A stretch of DNA of 64,000 bases from positions 1 to 64,000 of the forward strand of contig NZ_QLLL01000006.1 of the NCBI RefSeq assembly GCF_003259335.1, in the 5' to 3' direction. The position numbers and the translations under genes were made by a program. Source of the DNA: Chitinophaga skermanii. Lineage in GTDB: Bacteria; Bacteroidota; Bacteroidia; Chitinophagales; Chitinophagaceae. The notes beneath the pieces were generated by a model. It searched no databases and was not told the DNA's origin. It worked only from the letters and a program-made list of their open reading frames with translations. Positions 20,202 through 28,218 of this stretch are shown piece after piece; within the stretch, counting starts at the first letter, position 1, and the number at the start of each line of letters is the position of its first letter.

Positions 20202-20939
20202 ATGTATCCATTGCTACGCACAATGTTATTAGTGATCGTTGTAATAGCGAGCATGGTAACGAATTTAAAGGCACAGCAGAAAGATTCGGTAAGAAGGGCA
20301 AAATTTGTAGCAGATTCCATTGCATTAAGCAACACAGCGAAATTGCGCGACACCGTTCCACCTAAAGTGGATACGGCCGTAACACCTACCGTACTTACAC
20401 CTGTAGCAAAGCCCGATAGCACAGCGAGAATTGTATTGAAATCGAAAGCTTTGCACAATCCTACCAAGGCTGCATTTTATTCAGCCGTATTACCAGGATT
20501 AGGACAAATGTATAACCGCGAATACTGGAAAGTACCGATCGTTTATGCCGCATTGGGTGTAAGCGCGGGCTTTTTTGTTTGGAATATGGACCAATATAAA
20601 ACCTACCGCGATGCTTACCGGGTAAGATCTGCTAACCAAGGCAACCCGAACTTCGTGGACCCTTACAAACGGTATTCCGACCAAGATTTAACGTATTTAC
20701 GAGATGCATATAGGCAATACGTAGATTATTCGGTGCTTGTGTTTGTTTTAGCTTATGGCTTGAACATCGTCGACGCCACCGTATTTGCCCATTTGAAACA
20801 GTTTGATATATCGAATGATTTGAGCATGCAGGTATACCCAAAGGTAATTAATGGCCAAGGTATTGGTGTGGGTATCAACTTCCAACTCGGTAAAAAGAAC
20901 TCCTACAAGCATAGCTATGCAGGCGGCTTGAGATTTTAA
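20202..20939 (+). CDS. DUF5683-family exported membrane protein
   Basis: A 245-residue protein of unknown function, of the Bacteroidota DUF5683 type that often sits between parB and dapB. A signal peptide (TMLLVIVVIASMVTNLKAQQ) is followed by a Ser/Thr/Pro/Lys-rich linker to about residue 90. Then comes the conserved core NPTKAAFYSAVLPGLGQMYNREYWKVPIVYAALG, where the GLGQ(M/I)YN pattern marks the family, and two membrane segments. The frame is open to 20103 inside parB, but the ATG at 20202 gives the signal peptide and a 10-nt spacing, so I chose it. Confidence 0.85.
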   Translation: MYPLLRTMLLVIVVIASMVTNLKAQQKDSVRRAKFVADSIALSNTAKLRDTVPPKVDTAVTPTVLTPVAKPDSTARIVLKSKALHNPTKAAFYSAVLPGLGQMYNREYWKVPIVYAALGVSAGFFVWNMDQYKTYRDAYRVRSANQGNPNFVDPYKRYSDQDLTYLRDAYRQYVDYSVLVFVLAYGLNIVDATVFAHLKQFDISNDLSMQVYPKVINGQGIGVGINFQLGKKNSYKHSYAGGLRF

Positions 20940-20970
20940 CAACAAAGATAGAAAGAATGGCCAGCACGAA

Positions 20971-20986
20971 AGGCCGGCCGACCGGC
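20971..20986. repeat. GC-rich palindromic stretch between DUF5683 and dapB
   Basis: The GGCCGGCCGACCGGCC-type core, followed by AAGGCAGGCGGC, stands out as almost pure G/C in an otherwise about 43% GC region. It could form a strong hairpin or be a REP-type repeat; only one copy was seen in the window. Confidence 0.45.
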
Positions 20987-21014
20987 CAAGGCAGGCGGCA
21001 CAAACTACAACCAT

Positions 21015-21731
21015 ATGAAAATTGCACTGATTGGGTACGGTAAAATGGGTAAAGCCATTGAAGCCATTGCTACCGCGAAAGGACACGAAGTAATTCACAG
21101 GATAGATATGAACAACTTGCATTTGCTGGAGCCCAATGAATTGAGCAAAGCAGATGTAGCCATTGAATTTACAACACCGGCAACGGCTGTAGATAACATC
21201 ATGAAATGTTTCGCAGCAAATGTACCCGTTGTAGTAGGTACCACGGGCTGGTTGGATAGATTACCGGAAGTGGAAGAGCGTTGCAAAGCAGGTAACCACG
21301 GTTTCCTCTGCGCTAGCAACTTCAGCATCGGGGTAAATATCTTCTTCGAAGTAAATAAGCGTTTAGCAGCCTTGATGGCCCCTCACAAAGAGTACGATGT
21401 ACAAATGTTAGAGATCCATCATACCCAAAAGAAAGATGCACCCAGCGGTACTGCCATTACGTTGGCAGAAGAAATTCTCGCAGTGAACAGCAGCAAAACC
21501 AAATGGGTAGAAGGTAGTGCACACAATCCAGGCGAATTGGGTATCGCTTCCGAAAGAATCGACCCTACGCCAGGTACACATACTGTTACGTATACTTCCG
21601 ACATCGATGATATCTCTATTACCCACACTGCCCACAACCGCCAAGGATTTGCGGCAGGTGCCGTAGCGGCTGCCGTGTACATGGTAGGTAAAAAAGGTGT
21701 TTATACGATGAAAGACGTGTTGAACCTCTAA
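21015..21731 (+). CDS. dapB: 4-hydroxy-tetrahydrodipicolinate reductase
   Basis: A 238-residue NAD(P)H-dependent reductase of the lysine/diaminopimelate pathway, needed for peptidoglycan. N-terminal Rossmann motif ALIGYGKMGKAI, nucleotide-contacting VVGTTGW (73-79), and the catalytic region HHTQKKDAPSGTA, with H135, H136 and K139 corresponding to H159, H160 and K163 of the E. coli enzyme. The length is slightly shorter than the E. coli protein (273), as is usual in Bacteroidota. It ends the parAB-DUF5683-dapB run, a conserved neighbourhood in this phylum. Confidence 0.96.
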   Translation: MKIALIGYGKMGKAIEAIATAKGHEVIHRIDMNNLHLLEPNELSKADVAIEFTTPATAVDNIMKCFAANVPVVVGTTGWLDRLPEVEERCKAGNHGFLCASNFSIGVNIFFEVNKRLAALMAPHKEYDVQMLEIHHTQKKDAPSGTAITLAEEILAVNSSKTKWVEGSAHNPGELGIASERIDPTPGTHTVTYTSDIDDISITHTAHNRQGFAAGAVAAAVYMVGKKGVYTMKDVLNL

Positions 21732-21821
21732 AAAAGGCTCAAATTTGCTACCGGTCGACCATTGATCATGTCAAAACCACCGACCGAAGGGCGCTTGTAT
21801 GTAATTTTAGCGGAAAGCCGT

Positions 21822-21829
21822 TATATTTG
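21822..21829 (+). promoter_or_regulatory. -7 promoter box (TATATTTG) of the Rrf2 regulator gene
   Basis: Exact TAnnTTTG match, 63 nt before the ATG at 21893. The longer leader leaves room for an operator. Confidence 0.5.
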
Positions 21830-21892
21830 CAACAAGTGTGCATATAACAACACGCTTTTTAAAACGGGAGTGCAAACAACCCAGAATTCATT

Positions 21893-22309
21893 ATGCTTTC
21901 TAAAAAAACACAGTACGCGTTTCACGCATTAATTCACCTAGCTGAGAATGTGGACAAAGGACCCATCCTTATTTCCGAGATCGCAAAAGAGAAAAATATC
22001 TCCATCAAGTTCCTTGAGAATATTCTCTTGGAGTTAAAAAATGCGGGTATCCTCGGTAGTAAAAAAGGTAAAGGCGGCGGTTATTACTTGATGCGCGCCC
22101 CTAAGGAAATTGCCTTAGCACGTATCATCCGCTTATTGGACGGTCCTATCGCCCTCCTTCCCTGCGTGAGCTTGAATTATTACGAACGCTGCGAAAATTG
22201 CAAAGATGAAGCGGTGTGCGGGTTACACGACGTAATGAGCCGCGTCCGCGATGCGTCCCTCAAGATTTTAGAAAATAAAACGTTGAAGGACCTAGTTACT
22301 AAAAGCTAG
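21893..22309 (+). CDS. Rrf2-family transcriptional regulator
   Basis: A 138-residue winged-helix regulator: MLSKKTQYAFHALIHLA, ISEIAKEKNISIKFLENILLELKNAG (recognition helix region), LGSKKGKGGGYYL wing, and a Cys cluster in LPCVSLNYYERCENCKDEAVCGL (spacing C-x8-C-x2-C-x5-C). Rrf2 proteins such as IscR bind Fe-S clusters through such cysteines, while CymR, without a cluster, controls sulfur metabolism. Its position immediately upstream of cysH-cysD-cysN makes it the likely regulator of sulfate assimilation. It is separated from cysH by a terminator and a new promoter, so it is transcribed on its own. Confidence 0.92.
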   Translation: MLSKKTQYAFHALIHLAENVDKGPILISEIAKEKNISIKFLENILLELKNAGILGSKKGKGGGYYLMRAPKEIALARIIRLLDGPIALLPCVSLNYYERCENCKDEAVCGLHDVMSRVRDASLKILENKTLKDLVTKS

Positions 22310-22335
22310 TCCTACACTATAACTCACTCATTCAC

Positions 22336-22372
22336 AGCGAAAGTTAGTCACCGTACTAGCTTTCGCTTTTTT
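22336..22372 (+). terminator. Rho-independent terminator after the Rrf2 gene
   Basis: 13-bp stem AGCGAAAGTTAGT / ACTAGCTTTCGCT with one G-T wobble and a 6-nt loop, followed by TTTTTT. Confidence 0.85.
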
Positions 22373-22432
22373 ATTCCCCAAAAAAATTCAAAAATAACTC
22401 CATATAGTCTACCTTTTATGTAGGATTTGTGT

Positions 22433-22440
22433 ATTTTTGT
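22433..22440 (+). promoter_or_regulatory. -7 promoter box (TATTTTTG) of the cysH-cysD-cysN operon
   Basis: Exact TAnnTTTG match, 24 nt before the cysH ATG. The preceding stretch TATAGTCTACCTTTTATGTAGG (split here: TATAGTCTAC + CTTTTATGTAGG) contains CTAC/GTAG half-sites and could be the Rrf2 operator. Confidence 0.5.
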
Positions 22441-22464
22441 TGAACGGGTTTTAATAATAGATAC

Positions 22465-23154
22465 ATGGAAAATATTGATCAGGTACTGGCCGACCAACCC
22501 AGTATACAGGAAGCTATTCTACGGCTCACGCAAACTTTCCCCGGCGCGGTGGCCTTTTCATCGTCGTTTGGGCAGGAAGATCAAGTTATTGCCGACATTA
22601 TTTGGCGCCACGCATTACCAGTGCGCGTATTCACCTTAGATACCGGCCGCCTTTTCCAAGAAACATACGATTTAATGGACCTCACCCGTGCACGTTACAA
22701 ACAGCCATTCGAAATCTACTTCCCGGGTACATCGGCAGTAGAGCGCTTGGTGGCGGAAAAAGGGGTGAACAGCTTTTATGATTCGGTGGAGAACCGTAAA
22801 GAATGCTGTTTTATCCGCAAAGTGGAGCCATTGAACCGGGCATTGGAAGGAACGAAGGTTTGGATTACAGGACTTCGTTCAGAACAATCCGACAACCGGC
22901 AAAACATGCCGGCTATTGAATGGGACGAACAACGGCAGTTGTACAAATACAACCCGCTGATCGACTGGAGCTACGAGCAGATGCTCGCTTACCTCGACGA
23001 ACACAATGTGCCTTTCAATAAACTTCATAAAAAAGGGTTCATCAGTATCGGTTGTGCCCCTTGTACAAGGGCCATCGAGCCGGGTGAACACCCAAGAGCA
23101 GGACGTTGGTGGTGGGAACAATCGCAAAAAGAATGCGGTTTACACAGTCACTAA
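22465..23154 (+). CDS. cysH: APS-type phosphoadenylyl/adenylyl-sulfate reductase
   Basis: A 229-residue thiol-dependent reductase that converts activated sulfate to sulfite. The P-loop-like fold motif is VAFSSSFGQEDQV. Four cysteines for a [4Fe-4S] cluster are present (C114-C115 in ECCFIRK and C197/C200 in GCAPC), and the catalytic Cys lies in the C-terminal ECGLH (C224). The double pair CC...CxxC marks APS reductases (assimilatory, plant/Bacillus type) rather than E. coli-type PAPS reductases. This agrees with the absence of a cysC kinase next to it. First gene of the cysHDN operon. Confidence 0.94.
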   Translation: MENIDQVLADQPSIQEAILRLTQTFPGAVAFSSSFGQEDQVIADIIWRHALPVRVFTLDTGRLFQETYDLMDLTRARYKQPFEIYFPGTSAVERLVAEKGVNSFYDSVENRKECCFIRKVEPLNRALEGTKVWITGLRSEQSDNRQNMPAIEWDEQRQLYKYNPLIDWSYEQMLAYLDEHNVPFNKLHKKGFISIGCAPCTRAIEPGEHPRAGRWWWEQSQKECGLHSH

Positions 23155-23203
23155 GGTTCAATTATCAAACACGAATTTATCATCCTCCAATAAACATCAT
23201 GCA

Positions 23204-24109
23204 ATGAGTAATATACAATGGCAATTTCCTAGGGCACTAGAAGATGAAGCAATATACATACTCCGCGAAACTGCAGCCCAATTTGAAAGACCAGCCATCC
23301 TTTTCTCTGGTGGTAAAGATTCTATTACCCTTGTGCGTTTGGCGCAGAAGGCTTTCCACCCCGGTAAAATTCCTTTTCCATTGTTGCACGTCGACACCGG
23401 TCATAACTTCCCTGAAACTATCCAATTCCGCGATTGGCTCGTGGAAACATTGGGATTGGAATTGATTGTACGTAATGTACAAGACAGCATCGACCAAGGG
23501 AAAGTGAAAGAAGAAACCGGTAAATATGCCAGCAGAAATGCTTTACAAACCGTGACATTGCTGGATGCCATTGAAGAGTTGAAGTTTGATGCATGTATTG
23601 GAGGGGCCAGAAGAGACGAAGAAAAGGCACGTGCAAAAGAACGCATCTTTAGCGTAAGAGATGAATTTGGACAATGGAATGCCAAAATGCAACGTCCAGA
23701 ATTATTCGATCATTTAAACGGTAAGATCAATATTGGTGAAAACGTGCGCGTGTTCCCGATTTCTAACTGGACGGAGCTCGACGTATGGAATTATATCCGG
23801 GAAGAAAACTTGGCCATCCCAAGCATCTATTTCTCCCATGAAAGAGAGATCATAGAACGCGACGGCATGTATTGGCCTTACTCTTCCTTCCTAAATACCA
23901 CTGAAGAAGAAGTACCCTTTAAGAGCAAAGTACGCTTCCGTACCGTAGGTGATATGACTTGTACAGCTGCTGTTGTATCTGAAGCAGATAAGCTGGAAGA
24001 CATTATCACGGAAATCCTCGCTGCGAAAATCTCTGAAAGAGGTGCCCGCATCGACGATAAACGCTCTGAAGCAGCGATGGAACGTAGGAAACAAGCCGGT
24101 TATTTCTAA
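23204..24109 (+). CDS. cysD: Sulfate adenylyltransferase subunit 2 (ATP sulfurylase small subunit)
   Basis: A 301-residue catalytic subunit: ATP-pyrophosphatase motif ILFSGGKDSITLVRLA, LLHVDTGHNFPETIQFRD, and GGARRDEEKARAKERIFS (substrate loop). It forms APS from ATP and sulfate, driven by CysN GTP hydrolysis. The frame is open back to 23006 inside cysH, but the ATG at 23204 gives the family N-terminus (IQWQFPRALEDEAIYILRE), 49 nt after cysH. It lies between cysH and cysN on the same strand. Confidence 0.96.
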   Translation: MSNIQWQFPRALEDEAIYILRETAAQFERPAILFSGGKDSITLVRLAQKAFHPGKIPFPLLHVDTGHNFPETIQFRDWLVETLGLELIVRNVQDSIDQGKVKEETGKYASRNALQTVTLLDAIEELKFDACIGGARRDEEKARAKERIFSVRDEFGQWNAKMQRPELFDHLNGKINIGENVRVFPISNWTELDVWNYIREENLAIPSIYFSHEREIIERDGMYWPYSSFLNTTEEEVPFKSKVRFRTVGDMTCTAAVVSEADKLEDIITEILAAKISERGARIDDKRSEAAMERRKQAGYF

Positions 24110-24193
24110 TCAACCCGCTTCACTCCTATTCCATCCAGTAACTCAATATTCAACAATCCCAACTGCTCGCGCAGTTCAAAATATGCAAATAGT

Positions 24194-25444
24194 ATGGACG
24201 TTTTACGTATCACCACTTCCGGCAGTGTAGACGATGGCAAAAGCACCCTTATTGGCAGGCTTTTATACGATACCAACTCTATCACCCAAGACAAACTGGA
24301 AGCCCTGCACAACGCTAGTAAACGCAAAGGTTTAGACTTCACGGATCTTTCGTTATTAACCGATGGCCTTATCGCGGAACGTGAACAAGGTATTACCATC
24401 GATGTGGCGCACATTTACTTTAGCACACCCAACCGCAAATATATTATTGCCGATACCCCGGGCCACTTCGAGTATACCCGTAACATGGTTACTGGCTCCA
24501 GTACTGCCCAAGTATCGCTTATCCTCATCGATGCCCGCAAGGGAATCGTAGAGCAAACCTACCGCCATTATTACATTGCACAACTTTTACGCATTCCGCA
24601 CTTGGTAGTATGTGTAAATAAAATGGACTTGGTAGACTACGAACAAGCTCGCTTTGATTCCATCGTAAATGATTTCAAACAATTGCAAGCCAACTCGGAT
24701 TTCCAAGCACAAACCATCCAGTTCATCCCTATTTCCTCGATCTATGGCGAGAACTTGGTAACGAACTCCGATAAAATGGCTTGGTATAGTGGCACCCCAC
24801 TTTTACCTTACTTAGAACAAATCGAACTCGACTTCGCCGCAGAACGCCCTGCCCGTTTCCCGGTACAATACGTGATTCGCCCGAAAACCGAGCAGTACCA
24901 CGATTTCCGTGGCTTCGCCGGCAAAGTAGCCAGCGGCGAATTCAAAATAGGCGACGAGGTAGTATCGTTACCTTCTAACCACAAAAGCAAAATAAAAAGC
25001 ATCGAAAAGTTTGAAACACAACTATCATCGGCCCATGCCAACGACAGTGTAGTAATCACCTTAGAAGATGAAATCGACGTAAGTCGCGGCAACTTGCTTG
25101 TAAAAAGCAGCAACATCCCCGAAGGCTTAAAAGAAATAGCCGCCCGCGTATGTTGGATGGACCAACAAAAGCTCACACCCGGTAAAGCCCTTTTAATTCA
25201 ACACGGCGCTAACCGCGTAAAAGCCAAAGTACAATCCATCGACTTCGTAGTAGAAGTAACCACCCAACGCATCTTAGACGACAAGAAAGAGTTAGGCCTT
25301 AACGACATCGGTAAAATCCGCATCAAAACCGCCCAACCCATCTTCGCCGACGCATACGAACAAAACCCCGCAAACGGTACCTTCATCCTCATCGATGAAT
25401 TCACGAACGCCACCGTTGCCATAGGCTTTGTTTCAGAAGCATAA
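24194..25444 (+). CDS. cysN: Sulfate adenylyltransferase subunit 1 (GTPase CysN)
   Basis: A 416-residue EF-Tu-like GTPase: G1 GSVDDGKST (10-18), switch II DTPGHFEYTRNM, and G4 VNKMDLVD, followed by two beta-barrel domains (KVASGEFKIGDEVV and onwards). The length corresponds to CysN alone; the C-terminal APS kinase (CysC) found in fused NodQ/CysNC proteins is absent. It couples GTP hydrolysis to APS formation with CysD. It is the last gene of the operon and is followed by a hairpin terminator. Confidence 0.96.
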   Translation: MDVLRITTSGSVDDGKSTLIGRLLYDTNSITQDKLEALHNASKRKGLDFTDLSLLTDGLIAEREQGITIDVAHIYFSTPNRKYIIADTPGHFEYTRNMVTGSSTAQVSLILIDARKGIVEQTYRHYYIAQLLRIPHLVVCVNKMDLVDYEQARFDSIVNDFKQLQANSDFQAQTIQFIPISSIYGENLVTNSDKMAWYSGTPLLPYLEQIELDFAAERPARFPVQYVIRPKTEQYHDFRGFAGKVASGEFKIGDEVVSLPSNHKSKIKSIEKFETQLSSAHANDSVVITLEDEIDVSRGNLLVKSSNIPEGLKEIAARVCWMDQQKLTPGKALLIQHGANRVKAKVQSIDFVVEVTTQRILDDKKELGLNDIGKIRIKTAQPIFADAYEQNPANGTFILIDEFTNATVAIGFVSEA

Positions 25445-25471
25445 AAATGCCCACGCATACCATTCATGATA

Positions 25472-25504
25472 AAAAGCCGTTTCAACAAAGTTGAAGCGGC
25501 TTTT
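25472..25504 (+). terminator. Rho-independent terminator of cysHDN
   Basis: 14-bp stem AAAAGCCGTTTCAA / TTGAAGCGGCTTTT with one wobble and a 5-nt loop. Confidence 0.8.
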
Positions 25505-25901
25505 GCATTTACATCAATGTCTACTCAATCCCCACCCTCCCATTCACAATACCTTCATCCCCCCTTAATAATCCCCCAAAACCATTAGCTCCTCCCGTCC
25601 CTAAAGGTTCCCCCATCTCCCCCATCTCCTTCATCTACATCATCCACATTACTTCATAACCAAACCCCAACACAACAGGCACCACAAAGAACCCAATGCC
25701 CTTCACCACAGTAGCACCAAAGCCCCATCGACATCCCGATCAAACGGCGACGCAGTCTTTCGCCGTTTGTCCTCCTTTCTTTGGTTACTTTCTTTGGAGA
25801 AGCAAAGAAAGTAACACAATGGGATGTAACCCAAAACAGCCTACTCGACACCCATCAAAAGAAAAAACAATTAATCTCCTCCCTCCGGGATACACGCAAC
25901 A
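25505..25901. other. Intergenic region between cysN and tdh: C-rich tract plus dispersed repeat
   Basis: About 25530-25670 is strongly C-rich on the plus strand and low in complexity. It is followed by copy 1 of the two-hairpin repeat. I see no gene; ORFs here are reading frames through the repeat. Confidence 0.6.
25667..25815 (+). repeat. Dispersed two-hairpin (REP-like) element, copy 1
   Basis: The 118-bp core (25698-25815) matches copy 2 with one visible mismatch and copy 3 in inverted orientation; similarity with copy 3 extends left to about 25667. It contains hairpin A (AAACGGCGA, 9-nt loop, TCGCCGTTT; 25742-25768) and hairpin B (GTTACTTTCTTTG, loop GAGAAG, CAAAGAAAGTAAC; 25784-25815). 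A C-rich tract precedes it. It lies between the convergent ends of cysN and tdh. Confidence 0.92.
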
Positions 25902-25933
25902 AAAAGGCCTTTCCAAAACTGGAAAAGCCTTTT
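25902..25933 (-). terminator. Rho-independent terminator of tdh
   Basis: 14-bp stem AAAAGGCCTTTCCA / TGGAAAAGCCTTTT with one mismatch and a 4-nt loop. A T-run follows on the minus strand. Confidence 0.8.
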
Positions 25934-25956
25934 AAAAACGTAACGTATTGTTGTAA

Positions 25957-26913
25957 TTATTTTGCTAATTGAGCAGGTAGATTCGTCAACATATCTTCCA
26001 CCATTTTCGGCAGATCGTATTCATGGTTCCAGCCCCAATCTTTACGCGCTAACTCGTCGTTAATGCTACCAGGCCAGCCGTCGGCGATTGCTTGGCGGTA
26101 ATCTGGTTCGTAGGAGATGGTGAAATCTGGGATATGTTTTTTGATTTCCGCGGCGATTTCTTTTGGTGAGAAGCTCATAGAGGCGAGGTTATAGCCTGCG
26201 CGCACGGAGATTTTAGATGCATCGGATTCCATCAATTCGATGGTAGCGCGGATGGCATCTGGCATATACATCATGGGAAGGTAGGTATCTTCGCGGAGGA
26301 AGCATTTGTAAGACTTTTCTTCGAGTGCTTCGTGGAAGATTTCTACGGCGTAATCGGTAGTACCGCCACCTGGTGCTGATTTGTAAGAAATGAGACCTGG
26401 GTAGCGAAGGCTGCGTACGTCGACATTGTAGCGATGATTGTAGTATTCGCACCAACGTTCGCCGGCGAACTTGCTGATACCGTAGATGGTAGTAGGTTCG
26501 ATGATCGTGTGTTGTTCGGTATCTTCCTTAGGGGAATTAGGACCGAAAACAGCGATAGAACTTGGCCAGTATACTTTATCCAAACCTTCTTCTTTCGCGA
26601 TATCGAGCACGTTTAACAGGCTAGCCATGTTAATGTGCCAAGCGAGGAGTGGGTTTTTCTCACCGGTAGCTGAGAGGATGGCAGCCAATAAGTAAACTTG
26701 GGTGATGTTATGACGGATAACAAGCACGTGTAACATCTCCTTGTTCATCACGTCCAAAGAAACGTAAGGACCAGTGCCGCGGAGTAATTCGTGTTCTTCC
26801 CTTAGATCGGAAGCAATAACATTGCCTTCGCCGTACATTTTACGGAGCGCCAAGGTAAGCTCAACGCCGATTTGTCCGCATGCGCCGATAACTAGGATCT
26901 TATCTTTCTTCAT
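25957..26913 (-). CDS. tdh: L-threonine 3-dehydrogenase, epimerase-like SDR type
   Basis: A 318-residue extended short-chain dehydrogenase: NAD-binding GACGQIGVELT near the N-terminus, acidic D in ASDLREE, active-site SSIAVFGP, and the YGISKFAGE catalytic Tyr/Lys. Sequence features (RYPGLISYKSAPGGGTTDYAVEIFHEAL, CFLREDTYLPMMYMPDAIRATIELM) are those of NAD-dependent L-threonine dehydrogenases related to UDP-galactose epimerase. It oxidises threonine to 2-amino-3-ketobutyrate. The frame extends to 27063, but the TAAATTTG box at 26935-26942 lies inside that extension, so the ATG at 26913 is the start. A generic NAD-dependent epimerase is the alternative. Confidence 0.85.
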   Translation of the reverse strand: MKKDKILVIGACGQIGVELTLALRKMYGEGNVIASDLREEHELLRGTGPYVSLDVMNKEMLHVLVIRHNITQVYLLAAILSATGEKNPLLAWHINMASLLNVLDIAKEEGLDKVYWPSSIAVFGPNSPKEDTEQHTIIEPTTIYGISKFAGERWCEYYNHRYNVDVRSLRYPGLISYKSAPGGGTTDYAVEIFHEALEEKSYKCFLREDTYLPMMYMPDAIRATIELMESDASKISVRAGYNLASMSFSPKEIAAEIKKHIPDFTISYEPDYRQAIADGWPGSINDELARKDWGWNHEYDLPKMVEDMLTNLPAQLAK

Positions 26914-26934
26914 ACTTTGCTGGTAATTAAAGGC

Positions 26935-26942
26935 CAAATTTA
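26935..26942 (-). promoter_or_regulatory. -7 promoter box (TAAATTTG) of tdh
   Basis: Exact TAnnTTTG match on the minus strand, 21 nt before the ATG at 26913. It excludes the longer in-frame start at 27063. Confidence 0.6.
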
Positions 26943-27121
26943 GTTTGTTGCATGTAATATTAGTGGGTTCGGGGAGAATTTTAATACACATCCTCTCCTG
27001 CTTTACAAATACGCTACAAAATGTGTTAAGGTTCTTATAAAAAAGAAAACAATTATCATACAATTGTTATATGCGGTACCTGTGGGGCTTTCCGGGGGGC
27101 CTCCTTCCAATTATTTTTCAT

Positions 27122-27129
27122 TAATTTTG
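27122..27129 (+). promoter_or_regulatory. -7 promoter box (TAATTTTG) of kdsA, leaderless geometry
   Basis: Exact TAnnTTTG match ending 4 nt before the kdsA ATG. If transcription starts at the usual distance from this box, the mRNA begins at or within a few nt of the start codon. Confidence 0.65.
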
Positions 27130-27133
27130 CGGC

Positions 27134-27961
27134 ATGAAAATTTTAAAAACTCTCTTTAAAGAACAATATAACCCCGACAATTTCTTCTTAATTGCCGGCC
27201 CTTGCGTTGTAGAAGACGAAGCCCTGTTGATGACTGTTGCTGAAAAAGTATCTGGCATCTGTAAACGATTGAACATTCCTTACGTTTTTAAAGCTTCTTA
27301 TAGAAAAGCCAACAGAACGAGCATCAACTCCTTTACTGGCGTAGGTGACGTAGAAGGATTAGAATTAGTACAAAAAGTAGGACAACACTTCAATGTGCCT
27401 ACCACTTCAGATATTCACTCTGCAGCAGAAGCAGCGATGGCTGCCGCTTATGTAGACATTTTACAAATCCCGGCGTTTCTTTGTCGCCAAACCGACATTT
27501 TGATTGCAGCTGCTGATACCGGCAAATTTGTAAACGTGAAAAAAGGTCAATTCTTGAGCGGTGAATCCATGAAATTCGCTGTAGAAAAGATTGAACAAGC
27601 AGGTAACAAGCACATCATGTTAACTGAGCGTGGTACCACTTTCGGTTACCAAGACTTAGTGGTAGATTACCGTAACATCCCTACCATGAGAAGCTTCGGT
27701 GTACCTGTTATTATGGACTGTACCCACTCTTTACAACAGCCTAACCAAACGAGCGGTGTTACAGGTGGTAACCCACAAATGATTGGCACCATCGCCAAAG
27801 CGGCTATTGCAGCAGGTGCAGATGGTCTTTTCATCGAAACCCACCCAGAACCCTCTAAAGCCAAATCCGACGGCGCTAACATGCTCCGCCTAGATTTGTT
27901 GGAAGAACTTTTGGAAGATTTAGTAAAAATCCGCCAAGCCGTTCACAAACCACAACACTAA
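27134..27961 (+). CDS. kdsA: 3-deoxy-8-phosphooctulonate (KDO-8-P) synthase
   Basis: A 275-residue TIM-barrel enzyme that joins arabinose 5-phosphate and phosphoenolpyruvate to KDO-8-P for the lipopolysaccharide core. Motifs: LIAGPCVVE, FKASYRKANRTSINSF, NVKKGQFLSG, LTERGTTFGYQDLVVD and FIETHPEPSKAKSDG. The Cys in AGPC (C24) stands where the metal-independent E. coli enzyme has Asn, so this is the metal-dependent class known from Aquifex. The gene is followed by a hairpin. Its promoter almost touches the ATG. Confidence 0.95.
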   Translation: MKILKTLFKEQYNPDNFFLIAGPCVVEDEALLMTVAEKVSGICKRLNIPYVFKASYRKANRTSINSFTGVGDVEGLELVQKVGQHFNVPTTSDIHSAAEAAMAAAYVDILQIPAFLCRQTDILIAAADTGKFVNVKKGQFLSGESMKFAVEKIEQAGNKHIMLTERGTTFGYQDLVVDYRNIPTMRSFGVPVIMDCTHSLQQPNQTSGVTGGNPQMIGTIAKAAIAAGADGLFIETHPEPSKAKSDGANMLRLDLLEELLEDLVKIRQAVHKPQH

Positions 27962-27976
27962 TTCAAGTGAAATATA

Positions 27977-28007
27977 AAAGGGTGTCACCCATAAGGCGGC
28001 ACCCTTT
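27977..28007 (+). terminator. Probable terminator of kdsA
   Basis: 10-bp stem AAAGGGTGTC / GGCACCCTTT with one wobble and an 11-nt loop, followed by a short T/C-rich run. Weaker than the other terminators in the window. Confidence 0.5.
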
Positions 28008-28218
28008 CTTCTTTATAATAGTATAATATTATATTTACAATCTTTTCAACTCCGACCCTCACCCACTCAAAATGCCAACGTGACACCTGCAACAATTTAA
28101 TCATTCGCCCTCCCCTCAAAAACAAGATTAACCCCTCCCGAAAAATCAATTTAAAGGCCACTTTCAGCCCAATTAAGACCACCAAACACACCTTTCGATA
28201 AACTCAGTAAAAATTCAC

